From Comamonas sp. SCN 67-35 (GTDB lineage: Bacteria; Pseudomonadota; Gammaproteobacteria; Burkholderiales; Burkholderiaceae_C), in the NCBI GenBank assembly GCA_001725255.1, contig MEFV01000007.1:186001-250000 (forward strand): 64,000 bases of DNA. Direction: 5' to 3'. Below are positions 46,680 to 55,533 of this stretch, piece after piece. Numbering within the stretch: position 1 is the first letter of the stretch; every line of letters begins with the position of its first letter. The translations under genes were made by a program, and so were the position numbers. The notes below the pieces were generated by a model. That model ran no database searches, had not been told where the DNA came from, and saw nothing but the letters and a program-made list of their open reading frames with translations.

Positions 46680-48043
46680 GGCTTGGCCGCCGGGGTGGCG
46701 CCGACCACCACGGTCACCATGCGATCGGGCTGGAGCTTGCGCCCGATGGCCGCCTTCACGTCGGCCACGGTGAGCGCCTGGACGCGGTCCGTCCAATGGT
46801 CCAGATAATCAAGTGGCAGACCGTTGCGCGCGATGTTGACGACGTTGGCCAGCAGCTTGCGGTTGCTGTCGATGCGCAGCGCAAAACCGCCGATCAGGTT
46901 GTCCTTGGCCGCGCGCAGTTCGGTCTCGGTCGGGCCATTGCGGACGAAATCCGCGATCACTTCGCGTGTGACCTTGACGGCCTCGGCGGTCTGATCCGGC
47001 CGCGTCTCCAGCCCCGCGATGAAGGCGCCCGCGCTCAGGCCCGGCGAGAACTGGCTGAACACGCTGTACGAGAGGCCCCGCTTCTCACGCACCTGCTCCA
47101 TCAGGCGCGAGGTGAAGCCCCCCCCGCCCAGGATGTGGTTGCCCACGAGCAGCGCGAGGAAATCCGGATCGCTGCGCACAAACCCCGGCTGGCCGATGAG
47201 CACGTGCGCCTGCGCCGAGCTGAAGGGAATGTCGATCTCCCGCGCCTGCGCCAGCGGCTGCATGGGAGGCAGCGCCGGCAGCGTCGCGCAGTTGCCCTGG
47301 TCGTTCACGGGCAGGTGTGAGAGCAGCTCATCGACGAGCGTTTGCGCCTGCGCCCGATCGACCGCGCCCACGATGGCCACACGCGCGCGGCAGCGCTGCA
47401 GGTAGCGCGCGTGCCAGGCACGCAGGTCGCTGACGCCGATCGCATCGAGCGTGCCCGCCGTCGTCTGCAGGCCGTAGGGATTGTCGCCGTAGACGGCCCG
47501 GGCGAAGGCCTTGCCCGCCACCGTGCCGGGCTTGGTGTCGGCCTCGGCGATCGCGGCCTGCCAGCGCGCGCGTTCGCGCTGCCAGACGTCTTCGGGATCG
47601 CTCGGCTCACCGATCTGGCGCGCCGCAAGCCGTACCGCGCGTTCAAGCAGATCGGCCTGCGTGAGCGAGCGCAGCGAGAAGCTCAGCGCATCACGCCCGG
47701 CGCTCGCTTCCAGGCTCGCGCCCAGGTCGGCCCAGGCCTCGCCGAGCTGGTTTTCATCCAGGGCGGCATCGCCACCCGAGGCCCGCACGCCCTTGGCGCT
47801 CATGAGCGCGGCGGCGCTCGCCAGGCCCGCCTGCGCGGGCGGGTCGCGGCGGCTGCCGGCGTCGAAATCCACCTGCACATCGACCATGGGAATGGCGGGG
47901 CTTTGCACCAGCCAGACCTGCGCGCCGCTCGCTTGCGTCCAGTGCTCGATCGGCAACAGCGCCAACGCGCTTTGAGAATAAAAAAGGCTTGCAGCGCCCG
48001 CCAGTAAAGCGCTAGTAGCTATTTTTTTGATGATTTTGAACAT
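46676..48043 (-). CDS. M16 family peptidase-like protein, non-catalytic partner
   Basis: 455-aa exported protein. The signal peptide KKIATSALLAGAASLFYSQS is followed by an M16 fold without the zinc motif HXXEH, while the C-terminal Arg/Tyr region (EQVREKRGLSYSVFSQF) is kept. Such proteins pair with a catalytic M16 subunit, here the next gene upstream. Most of the signal-peptide codons come from a copy of the dispersed repeat. ATG 48043; 12 bp from the partner gene. Confidence 0.92.
   Translation of the reverse strand: MFKIIKKIATSALLAGAASLFYSQSALALLPIEHWTQASGAQVWLVQSPAIPMVDVQVDFDAGSRRDPPAQAGLASAAALMSAKGVRASGGDAALDENQLGEAWADLGASLEASAGRDALSFSLRSLTQADLLERAVRLAARQIGEPSDPEDVWQRERARWQAAIAEADTKPGTVAGKAFARAVYGDNPYGLQTTAGTLDAIGVSDLRAWHARYLQRCRARVAIVGAVDRAQAQTLVDELLSHLPVNDQGNCATLPALPPMQPLAQAREIDIPFSSAQAHVLIGQPGFVRSDPDFLALLVGNHILGGGGFTSRLMEQVREKRGLSYSVFSQFSPGLSAGAFIAGLETRPDQTAEAVKVTREVIADFVRNGPTETELRAAKDNLIGGFALRIDSNRKLLANVVNIARNGLPLDYLDHWTDRVQALTVADVKAAIGRKLQPDRMVTVVVGATPAAKP
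47977..48030 (-). repeat. dispersed repeat, copy 4, inside the M16 signal-peptide codons
   Basis: Minus strand: AAATAGCTACTAGCGCTTTA, 9 bp, GCGCTGCAAGCCTTTTTTATT. Same core as copies 1 and 3, but here translated as IATSALLAGAASLFYS, so an otherwise intergenic element has become part of an export signal. Confidence 0.6.
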
Positions 48044-48055
48044 GATCCGCTCCGT

Positions 48056-49498
48056 TTACCGCATGGCCCCATCGGCACCGCCTGCCGCGCTTGTGCGTGG
48101 TTTGGCGCCCGCCGCCAGCGGCTGCGGCACGAGCGTGCCCACCGTGAGCTGATCCTCTCCAAAAAAGCGCGCGGCCACCGATTGCACGTCGGCCGGCGTC
48201 ACGTCCTTGAGCAGCGCGAGCAGTTGGTCGTCCGCATCGAGCGGCAGGCCCTGCACCCAGTTGCTGCCCAGATCGCTCGCCTGCCCCTGCAGCGAGTCGC
48301 GTGCGTAGATCGTCGAGGCGGACCACTGCGCCTTCACGCGAGCGAGCTCCGCCGGGCTCACGCCTTCCTTGGCGACACGCGCCACTTCGGCGCGCAGCGC
48401 GGCCTCCACGTCGGCCGCGTCCTTGCCCTTGGCTGGCACACCCGTGAGCATGAAGAGCGCCGGGCCCCGCCCGAAGATCGAGGCGTAGGCGCTGGCGCTG
48501 TCGGCCACGCGATCGGGCCCCTGCGTCAGCGCCCGATCGAGCCGTGCGCCGTCATAGCCGCTGAGCACGGCCGAGAGCACGACGAGCGAGAGCGCGTCCT
48601 TGTCCGAAGGCGCCATGTCCTTGAGCTTCCGCATCGCAGGAATGCGAAACGCCAGCGCCACGTAAGCCTGCTCGGCCGGCGCCTTCAAGCTGATGCGCCG
48701 CATGCCCTTCTGCTCGGGCTCGATCTGCGGCTTGCGCTCGGGCAGTGCGTGCGCCGGCAACTTGCCGTAGATCTGCTCGGCCCAGGCGCGCACCTGCCGC
48801 GGGTCCACATCCCCCGCGATCACCAGCGCCGCATTGGCCGGCGTGTACCAGGTGCGATAGAACTGCCGCACATCGTCCGGCCGCAGGCTGTCGAGGTCAC
48901 TCATCCAGCCCACCACCGGATGGTGGTAGGGCGAGGCGATGAAGGTGGCGGCATTGAGCTGCTCCATGAGCGCAGCGCGCGGCTGGTCTTCAGTGCGCAT
49001 GCGCCGCTCTTCCTTGACCACCTCGATTTCCTTGCGGAATTCCTCGTCAGGCCACTGGTTGTGCGCGAAACGGTCGGCTTCGAGCTGCATTACTTCCTTG
49101 AGTCGGCTCGCCGGAATCTGCTGGTAATAGCCGGTGTAGTCGCGCGTGGTGAAGGCATTCTCTTGCCCGCCCAGCTGCGCCACGCGGCGCGAGAACTCGC
49201 CAGGCGCGAGCTTGTCCGAGCCCTTGAACATCATGTGCTCGAGTGCATGCGCCACGCCCGTCGTGCCATTGACTTCATCCATGCTGCCGGTACGCACCCA
49301 GAGCATCTGGATCGCCGTCGGTGCGCGGTGATCTGGCTGCACGATGAGTTGCATGCCGTTGGCCAGGCGAAATTCCTGCGCACCAGACGCCGTCGTGACC
49401 AGGGGGGCGTCGCCATCGCCGGGCGCGCCGGGGGCGGGGGTTTGGGCCAGCGCGCCAAAGCATGCCAGCGCCGCGCAAAAAAGGAGAGCGTGTTTCAT
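48056..49498 (-). CDS. M16 family zinc peptidase, catalytic subunit
   Basis: 480-aa exported insulinase-like protease. Signal peptide MKHALLFCAALACFGALAQ, zinc-binding HXXEH motif in TGVAHALEHMMFKG with the distal Glu in EIEVVKEERR. Forms a periplasmic complex with the non-catalytic M16 gene downstream. ATG 49498 is only 28 bp from the divergent ftsY start, and no Shine-Dalgarno is visible. Substrate unknown. Confidence 0.94.
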   Translation of the reverse strand: MKHALLFCAALACFGALAQTPAPGAPGDGDAPLVTTASGAQEFRLANGMQLIVQPDHRAPTAIQMLWVRTGSMDEVNGTTGVAHALEHMMFKGSDKLAPGEFSRRVAQLGGQENAFTTRDYTGYYQQIPASRLKEVMQLEADRFAHNQWPDEEFRKEIEVVKEERRMRTEDQPRAALMEQLNAATFIASPYHHPVVGWMSDLDSLRPDDVRQFYRTWYTPANAALVIAGDVDPRQVRAWAEQIYGKLPAHALPERKPQIEPEQKGMRRISLKAPAEQAYVALAFRIPAMRKLKDMAPSDKDALSLVVLSAVLSGYDGARLDRALTQGPDRVADSASAYASIFGRGPALFMLTGVPAKGKDAADVEAALRAEVARVAKEGVSPAELARVKAQWSASTIYARDSLQGQASDLGSNWVQGLPLDADDQLLALLKDVTPADVQSVAARFFGEDQLTVGTLVPQPLAAGAKPRTSAAGGADGAMR

Positions 49499-49526
49499 AG
49501 AATGGCTGGATTCTAGAAACTTCGCA

Positions 49527-50573
49527 ATGTTCAGCTTTTTCAGAAAAAAGACGCCCCCGGCCGCGCCGCCGCCTGAGCCCGCCACCGTCCCGGCTCCGCC
49601 CACACCTGTGGCTCCGCCCCCTGCCGCCGCCCCCTCCACGCCTGCCATGGAAGCGGCCCCGCCGGCCGCGCCCGAACGCAAGGGCTGGCTCACGCGTCTG
49701 TCGGCGGGCCTGCGCAAGACGGGCAGCAGCATCACCGGCGTCTTCACCGGCACGAAGATCGACGATGCGCTCTACGAGGAGCTCGAAGACGCGCTGCTGA
49801 TGGCCGACACCGGCGTCAAGGCCACGCAGCACCTGCTGGAGACGCTCAAGCGCCGCATCAAGGAAAGCAGAACCACCGAGCCCGCCGCCGTCAAGGCACT
49901 GCTGGCCGATGCACTCACCGAGCTGCTGACGCCACTGGAAAAGCCGCTGGAAATCGGCGCGCACCAGCCCACCGTGATCATGGTCGCGGGCGTCAACGGC
50001 GCGGGCAAGACCACTTCGATCGGCAAGCTCACCAAGCACCTCGCGGACCACGGCGAGAGCGTGCTGCTGGCCGCGGCCGACACCTTCCGCGCCGCCGCGC
50101 GTGAGCAGCTCGGTGTCTGGGCCACGCGCAACACCGTGGAGATCGTCAGCCAGGAAGGGGGCGATCCGGCCGCCGTGAGCTTCGACGCGGTGAGCGCCGG
50201 GCGCGCGCGCGGCAAGGACGTGGTGCTGGTCGATACCGCCGGGCGCCTGCCCACGCAGCTGCACCTGATGCAGGAGCTGCAGAAAATCAAGCGCGTGATC
50301 ACCAAGGCCGACGCCAGCGCACCGCACGAGGTGCTGCTGGTGATCGACGGCAACACCGGCCAGAACGCGCTCGCACAGGTCAAGGCGTTTGACGACGCGC
50401 TTGAGCTCACCGGCCTCATCGTCACCAAGCTCGACGGCACCGCCAAGGGCGGCGTGCTCGCGGCCATCGCGCAGGAGCGCCCCGTCCCGGTGTATTTCAT
50501 CGGCGTGGGCGAGAAGGTGGAAGACCTCGAAACATTCAGCGCACGGGAATTTGCGCAGGCGCTGCTGGCGTAG
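49527..50573 (+). CDS. ftsY: signal recognition particle receptor FtsY
   Basis: 348-aa SRP receptor GTPase that docks ribosomes at the Sec translocon. NG domain: G1 GVNGAGKTTSIGKL, DTFRAAAREQL, G3 DTAGR, G4 TKLDGTAKGG, closing VGEKVEDLETF. The N-terminal A domain, acidic in E. coli, is instead a Pro/Ala-rich segment (about residues 10-55) after MFSFFRKK. ATG 49527 without a visible Shine-Dalgarno; divergent from the M16 pair. Confidence 0.96.
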   Translation: MFSFFRKKTPPAAPPPEPATVPAPPTPVAPPPAAAPSTPAMEAAPPAAPERKGWLTRLSAGLRKTGSSITGVFTGTKIDDALYEELEDALLMADTGVKATQHLLETLKRRIKESRTTEPAAVKALLADALTELLTPLEKPLEIGAHQPTVIMVAGVNGAGKTTSIGKLTKHLADHGESVLLAAADTFRAAAREQLGVWATRNTVEIVSQEGGDPAAVSFDAVSAGRARGKDVVLVDTAGRLPTQLHLMQELQKIKRVITKADASAPHEVLLVIDGNTGQNALAQVKAFDDALELTGLIVTKLDGTAKGGVLAAIAQERPVPVYFIGVGEKVEDLETFSAREFAQALLA

Positions 50574-50685
50574 CGACACCGGCGCACCCTCTCTTCAGGT
50601 GGGAAGTTCGACCGGATGCCCGCCCCATTGAGTTGATCGCGGCCCGCCTTGCCGAACACACGCTCGACCTCAGGCGCCGCCTAGA

Positions 50686-50925
50686 TCATGCGGTTGCCGA
50701 TTTGTCGGCGCGTCTCAGAGCCGGCCAATCCACGAATGCGAGCACATACAGCACGATCAGATTGATCATGGGAACGAGCATCAACAGGCTGAACCAGCCG
50801 GAAAACCCTGCCTTGGCAAAGATCTTCCAGAACGGCAGCACGATCACCACCGCACCCAGCAGCATCGTGAGCCAGTGGGCGCCGAACCACCAGGCCATGT
50901 CGCTGTTACCCCATCCGTACATCAT
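50686..50925 (-). CDS. small membrane protein of the copper island
   Basis: 79 aa with two hydrophobic segments (about 15-33 and 42-60), start MMYGWGNSDMAWWFGAHW, end ALRRADKSATA. I do not recognise a named family. AGGAG lies 8 bp before ATG 50925 (ATG 50922 also possible). It follows the copper ATPase gene by 44 bp on the same strand, so is probably co-expressed. A Trp/Met-rich N-terminus could bind copper, but that is speculation. Confidence 0.7.
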   Translation of the reverse strand: MMYGWGNSDMAWWFGAHWLTMLLGAVVIVLPFWKIFAKAGFSGWFSLLMLVPMINLIVLYVLAFVDWPALRRADKSATA

Positions 50926-50969
50926 GATGCATCTCCTGTGCTTGAAGGTTTCGAAGTCAATGGCTTGCA

Positions 50970-53306
50970 CTATGCTCGCCGCAGCCGCAGTGCGTTGAAG
51001 ATCACCGAGGCCGAGCTCATGCTCATGGCCAGCGCAGCGATCATGGGCGACAGCAGCCAGCCGGTGAACGGGTACAGCAGGCCGGCGGCGATCGGTACGC
51101 CGATGCCGTTGTAGACGAAGGCGAAGAGCAGGTTCTGGCGCATGTTGCGCACGGTGTCGGTGGAAATCTGGCGCGCCGCCGCGATGCCGCGCAGATCGCC
51201 CTTGACCAGGGTGACCTGGCCGCTGTTCATCGCCACGTCGGTGCCGGTTCCCATGGCCACGCCCACGTCGGCCCTGGCCAGCGCAGGCGCATCGTTGATG
51301 CCGTCACCGGCCATGGCGACCACATGGCCCTCACGCTGCAATTTTTCGACCAGAGCCAGCTTGTCGGCGGGCTTGACCTCGCCATGCACCTCGTCGATGC
51401 CCAGCTTGGCACCCACGGCGCGGGCGGTGGTGAGGCCGTCACCCGTGGCCATGACGATGCGCAGGCCGCTGGCATGCAGGGTGCGGATGGCCTCGGGCGT
51501 GCTGGACTTGATGGGGTCGGTCACGGCCAGCAGGCCGGCCAGCCGGCCGTCGACCGCCAGGTGCATGACGCTGGCGCCCTCGCCGCGCAGGCGCTCGGCA
51601 TCGGCCTTCATGGCCGCCACATCGGCACCCACTTGCTCCATGAGCGCAGTGTTGCCCAGGGCCAGTTGCCGCCCTTCAACAGTCCCGCGCACGCCGATGC
51701 CGCTGCCCGACTCGAAGTCAGCCGGCTTGGCGAGTAGCAGGCCTTGCTCGCGCGCCGCACTGACGATGGCATCGGCCAGCGGGTGCTCGCTGCCCTGATC
51801 CAGGCTGGCGGCCAGGCGCAGCACCTCGTCGGGCGTGAACTCGGCCGCGGCAATGGCCGTCTCGAACGCGGGCCGGCCTTCCGTGAGCGTGCCGGTCTTG
51901 TCCACGATCAAGGTATCGACCTCGCGCATCTTCTCGATGGCGGCGGCGTCGCGGAACAGCACGCCCTGCGTAGCCGCGCGGCCCGTGGCCACCATCACCG
52001 ACATGGGTGTGGCCAGCCCCAGCGCGCAGGGGCAGGCGATGATCAGCACCGCCACCGCGTTGATCAGGCCGAACACCCAACTGGGCTCGGGGCCGAACAG
52101 CCCCCAGACGAAGAAGGTGGCGACGGCAATCGACACCACCACCAGCACGAACTTGCCCGCCACCACGTCGGCCATGCGCTGCATGGGCGCCCTGGAGCGC
52201 TGGGCCGACGCTACCATCTGCACGATCTGCGCCAGCATGGTGGCCGCGCCAACCTTCTCGGAGCGCATGACCAGCGCGCCGCTGGTATTGAGCGTGGCGC
52301 CGATCAGCGCGTCGCCCACACGCTTGGACACGGGAACGGGCTCGCCGGTCAGCATGGATTCATCGACCGCGCTGCGGCCCTCGGTCACGACGCCATCGAC
52401 GGGTACCTTCTCGCCGGGGCGCACGCGCAGCAGATCGCCGACATGCACGTGGGCGAGCGGCACGTCCTCCTCGCTACCGTCGGCGTTGATGCGCCGCGCA
52501 GTCTTGGGCGCCAAGCCCAGCAGCGACTTGAGCGCGGCCGAGGTCTGCGAGCGCGCCTTCAGCTCCAGCATCTGCCCCAGCAGGGTCAGCGAGATGATGA
52601 CCACGGCGGCCTCGAAGTACACGGCCACGCGGCCCATGGCGACGAACGACGCGGGGAACACCTGCGGCGCCACGGTGGCGACGACGCTGTAGACAAAGGC
52701 CGACCCGGTGCCCAGACTGATCAAGGTCCACATGTTGGGGCTGCGCTGCACGATGGAGCGCCAGCCGCGCACGAAGAAGGGCCAGCCGGCCCACAACACT
52801 ACCGGCAGCGACAGCACCAGCTCGATCCAGCTCTGCGTCGCCATCGCAAACCAGCCCAGACGGTGGCCGAGCATGGCCAGCACCGTGATGACGATGGTCA
52901 GCGGCAGCGTCCACCAGAAGCGGCGCTGAAAATCCTTCAGTTCGTGGTTGTCTTCCGCATCCAGCGGAATGATGGGCTCCAGCGCCATGCCGCAGATGGG
53001 GCACGTGCCGGGGTGGTCCTGGCGCACCTCGGGGTGCATGGGGCAGGTGTAGATCGTGCCAGCGGGCGCCGCTGCCACGGGTGCGGCAGCGGGCTCGGGG
53101 GATCGGTGGCCCTCATCGCCGCCATGCTCATGAGCATGGTGATGGCCGCTGTGCACCTCATTCTCGGGTACCAGGGTCATCTGGCACTTGGGGCAACGCC
53201 CCGGGTGGTCTTGGCGCACCTCCGGGTGCATGGGGCAGGTGTAGATGGTTCTCTCCGAAACCTGTTCGCCAGCGGCGTGGCCGTGGTGATGCGAGTGTTG
53301 ATTCAT
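50970..53306 (-). CDS. copA: Cu(I)-exporting P1B-type ATPase
   Basis: 778-aa inner membrane pump exporting Cu(I) (or Ag(I)). A His-rich N-terminus carries two YHS-like metal modules ([17 protein letters not shown] twice, each with a CPxC) in place of the CxxC HMA domains. Then eight membrane segments, TGEPVPV, the ion-site motif [10 protein letters not shown], phosphorylation site DKTGTLT, SEHPLA and [10 protein letters not shown]. This architecture is that of CopF/SilP-like pumps. A MerR-type operator lies 32 bp upstream. ATG 53306. Confidence 0.95.
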   Translation of the reverse strand: MNQHSHHHGHAAGEQVSERTIYTCPMHPEVRQDHPGRCPKCQMTLVPENEVHSGHHHAHEHGGDEGHRSPEPAAAPVAAAPAGTIYTCPMHPEVRQDHPGTCPICGMALEPIIPLDAEDNHELKDFQRRFWWTLPLTIVITVLAMLGHRLGWFAMATQSWIELVLSLPVVLWAGWPFFVRGWRSIVQRSPNMWTLISLGTGSAFVYSVVATVAPQVFPASFVAMGRVAVYFEAAVVIISLTLLGQMLELKARSQTSAALKSLLGLAPKTARRINADGSEEDVPLAHVHVGDLLRVRPGEKVPVDGVVTEGRSAVDESMLTGEPVPVSKRVGDALIGATLNTSGALVMRSEKVGAATMLAQIVQMVASAQRSRAPMQRMADVVAGKFVLVVVSIAVATFFVWGLFGPEPSWVFGLINAVAVLIIACPCALGLATPMSVMVATGRAATQGVLFRDAAAIEKMREVDTLIVDKTGTLTEGRPAFETAIAAAEFTPDEVLRLAASLDQGSEHPLADAIVSAAREQGLLLAKPADFESGSGIGVRGTVEGRQLALGNTALMEQVGADVAAMKADAERLRGEGASVMHLAVDGRLAGLLAVTDPIKSSTPEAIRTLHASGLRIVMATGDGLTTARAVGAKLGIDEVHGEVKPADKLALVEKLQREGHVVAMAGDGINDAPALARADVGVAMGTGTDVAMNSGQVTLVKGDLRGIAAARQISTDTVRNMRQNLLFAFVYNGIGVPIAAGLLYPFTGWLLSPMIAALAMSMSSASVIFNALRLRRA

Positions 53307-53333
53307 ACCCCTGTCTTTCTTCGAGTTGGCTCG

Positions 53334-53364
53334 ATTCTTGACCTTGCCATCATGGGAAGGTCAA
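53334..53364 (-). promoter_or_regulatory. CueR/MerR-type operator-promoter of copA
   Basis: TTGACCTT (53338-53345) and AAGGTCAA (53357-53364) form a dyad with the CCTTCCC...GGCAAGG pattern of CueR sites. On the minus strand TTGACC serves as -35, separated by 19 bp (the long spacer typical of MerR-family control) from AAGAAT (53339-53334). The copA start is about 27 bp further on. Confidence 0.8.
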
Positions 53365-53535
53365 GCGGCTTTGTCGCAAGGCATCGCTGAATCCACGGAT
53401 CCGGTCGCGGCTTTGACACGCGTCTTCACGCCGTCGAAGACCCCATTGGCTTCGCACCCGCACTCGCCGTGGACAGGGGCCATGGCAGACCACACCCTTG
53501 TTTGCGCGGTCGCGGCGACGTGCGGGTCCGGCGAT

Positions 53536-53922
53536 TTACCGGTTCGCGGCGGGCTCGGCCTTGCCCGCGTACTTGACCAGAATGTCGCCCATCGCGCGCA
53601 TCATCTCGCCGCGCATGCGCATCGCCGTGGCTGAGTCCAGGCCCGCGCCCATCATGCCTTGGCAGGCGCCCATCATGCCGCCGCCACCCGCCACGGCGGC
53701 GCCGCCCATCATCCCAGGGCCCATCGGGCCGTAACCCATCGGGCCGTAGCCCCTCGGGCCATAGCCCTCGACGTTGCCGGCCATGGGGCCGGCCATCATC
53801 GAAGGCGGCACGGCCGAGCCGGGACCCGGCTGGCTCCCGTCAGCGGGAGCAGCTAGGCTCGCGGAGCCGACGCCCAGCGCCGCGACAGACAGCGCCGCGA
53901 CAAGAAGGTTCTTGGTGATCAT
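53536..53922 (-). CDS. secreted Gly/Met-rich protein of the copper island
   Basis: 128 aa. Signal peptide MITKNLLVAALSVAALGVGS with cleavage near SLAAPAD. The mature part is rich in Gly, Met, Pro and Tyr with tandem YGPMGYGPMGPG units, then MMGACQGMMGAG and a short helical end. Met-rich repeats are a known way to bind Cu(I) in the periplasm, so a copper-binding role is inferred from composition and context. AGGAG 6 bp before ATG 53922. It has its own 227-bp upstream region with a 17-bp palindrome. Confidence 0.8.
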   Translation of the reverse strand: MITKNLLVAALSVAALGVGSASLAAPADGSQPGPGSAVPPSMMAGPMAGNVEGYGPRGYGPMGYGPMGPGMMGGAAVAGGGGMMGACQGMMGAGLDSATAMRMRGEMMRAMGDILVKYAGKAEPAANR

Positions 53923-53982
53923 CACAATCTCCTGACACAAACATCAAGGCCCGATCGAGCGGTTCGGGTCCATGACAGGCAC

Positions 53983-53999
53983 GTTCACCGGCGGTGAAC
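53983..53999. promoter_or_regulatory. 17-bp perfect palindrome upstream of the Gly/Met-rich gene
   Basis: GTTCACCG-G-CGGTGAAC in the 227 bp between the CusF-like gene and the Gly/Met-rich gene. A one-base centre is too tight for a hairpin loop, so a protein-binding operator is more likely than a terminator. Confidence 0.45.
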
Positions 54000-54149
54000 A
54001 TGCAGTGGGCCAGGCGGCCGGGCATGCTTGGCCTGCCCGATCGCCTCCGCTCTTGGCCCGTGTGGCATCGTCCATGACGATTCGCATATCGCCCGGCTGC
54101 GTCGCATCGCCACGTCATGATGGATTGGCAAGCATCGCCCACAGTTTTA

Positions 54150-54491
54150 TCACCGTACGGCGTGAATCTCCGTGACGACCAGCCTGCCGCCCTCGTCCGC
54201 GGCGACGAACTTCACCTTGTCGCCCGGCTTCAGGTCGGAGAGCAGCGCCTTGTCCCTGGCCGTGAAGACCATGGTCATGGGCGGCATGTCCAGGTTCTCA
54301 ATCACGCCGTGCCTGATCGTGACCTTGCCGCGCTCGGCATCCACCTTCTTGATTTCGCCATCGGTGGGCGCGGCGGGTGCTGCCGTCTGCGCTTCGGCCG
54401 CGGGCGCGCTCGCCTGGGCGAAGCCGCTCACCGGCAGCGCGACACCCAGCGCCAGGGCCGAGACGGTCAGGAATTGCTTGAGTGCGTTCAT
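54150..54491 (-). CDS. cusF: CusF-like periplasmic copper chaperone
   Basis: 113 aa. Signal peptide (MNALKQFLTVSALALGVALP, cleavage near GFAQAS), an Ala-rich linker, then a CusF OB-fold domain: GEIKKVDAERGKVTIRHG, IENLDMPPMTMVF with the Met pair that binds Cu(I)/Ag(I) with an upstream His. In E. coli CusF hands Cu to the CusCBA pump; here no pump partner is present. Last gene of the six-gene copper operon, 9 bp after DUF411. Confidence 0.9.
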   Translation of the reverse strand: MNALKQFLTVSALALGVALPVSGFAQASAPAAEAQTAAPAAPTDGEIKKVDAERGKVTIRHGVIENLDMPPMTMVFTARDKALLSDLKPGDKVKFVAADEGGRLVVTEIHAVR

Positions 54492-54500
54492 GGCACTGCC

Positions 54501-55004
54501 CTACGTGTACGAATTGAACACCCGCGCCGACCCGTCCTTGCCGATCAGCAGCACCTGATACGGGTTGCGCCGCCCACCGTAGGCCGGTCCGTCCATGCCC
54601 GGCGAGCCGATCGGCATGCCCGGCACCGCCAGGCCCAAGGCCTGGGGCCGCTCGCGCAGCAGGCGCTGGATGTCGGCCACGGGCACGTGGCCCTCGACCA
54701 CATAGCCACCGACCAGCGCCGTGTGGCACGAGCCGTATTGGCGCGGCAGACCCAGGCGGCTGCGCGCGGCGTTGTTGCCCTGCTCATGCACGCGCACGGC
54801 GAAGCCGCTCGCCTGCATGTGGGCAATCCAGTCCTTGCAGCAGCCGCAGCTCGGGTCTTTCCAGACCTGAACCTCGCCCACTGGCTCGGCCGCCCAGACG
54901 GCCAGCGGCGCCAGGCCCAGGGCGAAGCCACCCCGCAGCAGCGCGCGTCGGCGCGTGCCCGGCCATGCATCGGTCATTGACATGGTGAAAACTCCTTGGT
55001 TCAT
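54501..55004 (-). CDS. DUF411 family metal-binding protein
   Basis: About 167 aa. Export signal with RRRALLRGGFALGLAPLAV (Tat-like), then the DUF411 domain with KDPSCGCCKDW at its start and GSCHTALVGGYVVEGHVP further on; the Cys cluster and His are the likely copper ligands. DUF411 proteins are found in many copper/silver resistance loci. ATG 55004 (GGAGGG upstream) and ATG 54983 (AAGGAG upstream) are both possible starts. 13 bp after the cupredoxin gene. Confidence 0.9.
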   Translation of the reverse strand: MNQGVFTMSMTDAWPGTRRRALLRGGFALGLAPLAVWAAEPVGEVQVWKDPSCGCCKDWIAHMQASGFAVRVHEQGNNAARSRLGLPRQYGSCHTALVGGYVVEGHVPVADIQRLLRERPQALGLAVPGMPIGSPGMDGPAYGGRRNPYQVLLIGKDGSARVFNSYT

Positions 55005-55017
55005 GGTGCCCTCCGCC

Positions 55018-55506
55018 CTACTTCTTGCCCACATGGATGGCCCCGCGCATGCCGGCCTCGTAATGGCCCGGAATCAGGCAGGCGAGGTCCACGGTGCCCG
55101 GCTGGGTGAACTGCCAGACGATCTCACCTTGCTGGCCCGGATCGAGGGTGATCTTGCTCGGCTCGTCGTGCTCCATGTTGGGGTATTTCTTCATCACCTC
55201 CAGGTGCTCCAGCAGCTCCGTGTGCGTGCCCAGATTGAATTCATGCTTGATCTGGCCGACGTTCTTAATGACAAAGCGCACGGTTTCACCGCGCTTGACC
55301 TTCATGTCGGACGGCGTGAAGCGCATGGCGTCGCTCATCTCGACGGTGATGGTGCGGTCGGCCTTGGCGGCCACGCCCGGCCGGCCGATCGCGCTCTCCT
55401 CGGCCTCGTGGCCGCCAGCGTGGTTGCCGCTGGCCAGCGCCAGGCCCGAGCCCGCCAGCAGTGCGCTGGCCAGCAGGATGCGAACGGTGGGGGAATGCAG
55501 CTTCAT
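55018..55506 (-). CDS. cupredoxin domain-containing copper protein (CopI-like)
   Basis: 162-aa periplasmic blue-copper-type protein. Signal peptide to LALASGNHAGG, then a His-containing linker and the cupredoxin fold: VKRGETVRFVIKNVGQIKHEFNLG (first His ligand) and VDLACLIPGHYEAGMRG with the Cys, His and Met ligands. All four type 1 copper ligands are thus present. GGAG lies 7 bp before ATG 55506. Second-last group of the oxidase operon; similar proteins confer copper tolerance in other proteobacteria. Confidence 0.92.
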   Translation of the reverse strand: MKLHSPTVRILLASALLAGSGLALASGNHAGGHEAEESAIGRPGVAAKADRTITVEMSDAMRFTPSDMKVKRGETVRFVIKNVGQIKHEFNLGTHTELLEHLEVMKKYPNMEHDEPSKITLDPGQQGEIVWQFTQPGTVDLACLIPGHYEAGMRGAIHVGKK

Positions 55507-55533
55507 CCGTGATCTCCAGAAAAACAGGTCAAA

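Noticed and set aside
53720..53780. Short tandem repeat suggestive of a repeat array
   Set aside because: The repeats are codons for the YGPMGYGPMG units of the secreted protein; there are no spacers as in CRISPR.
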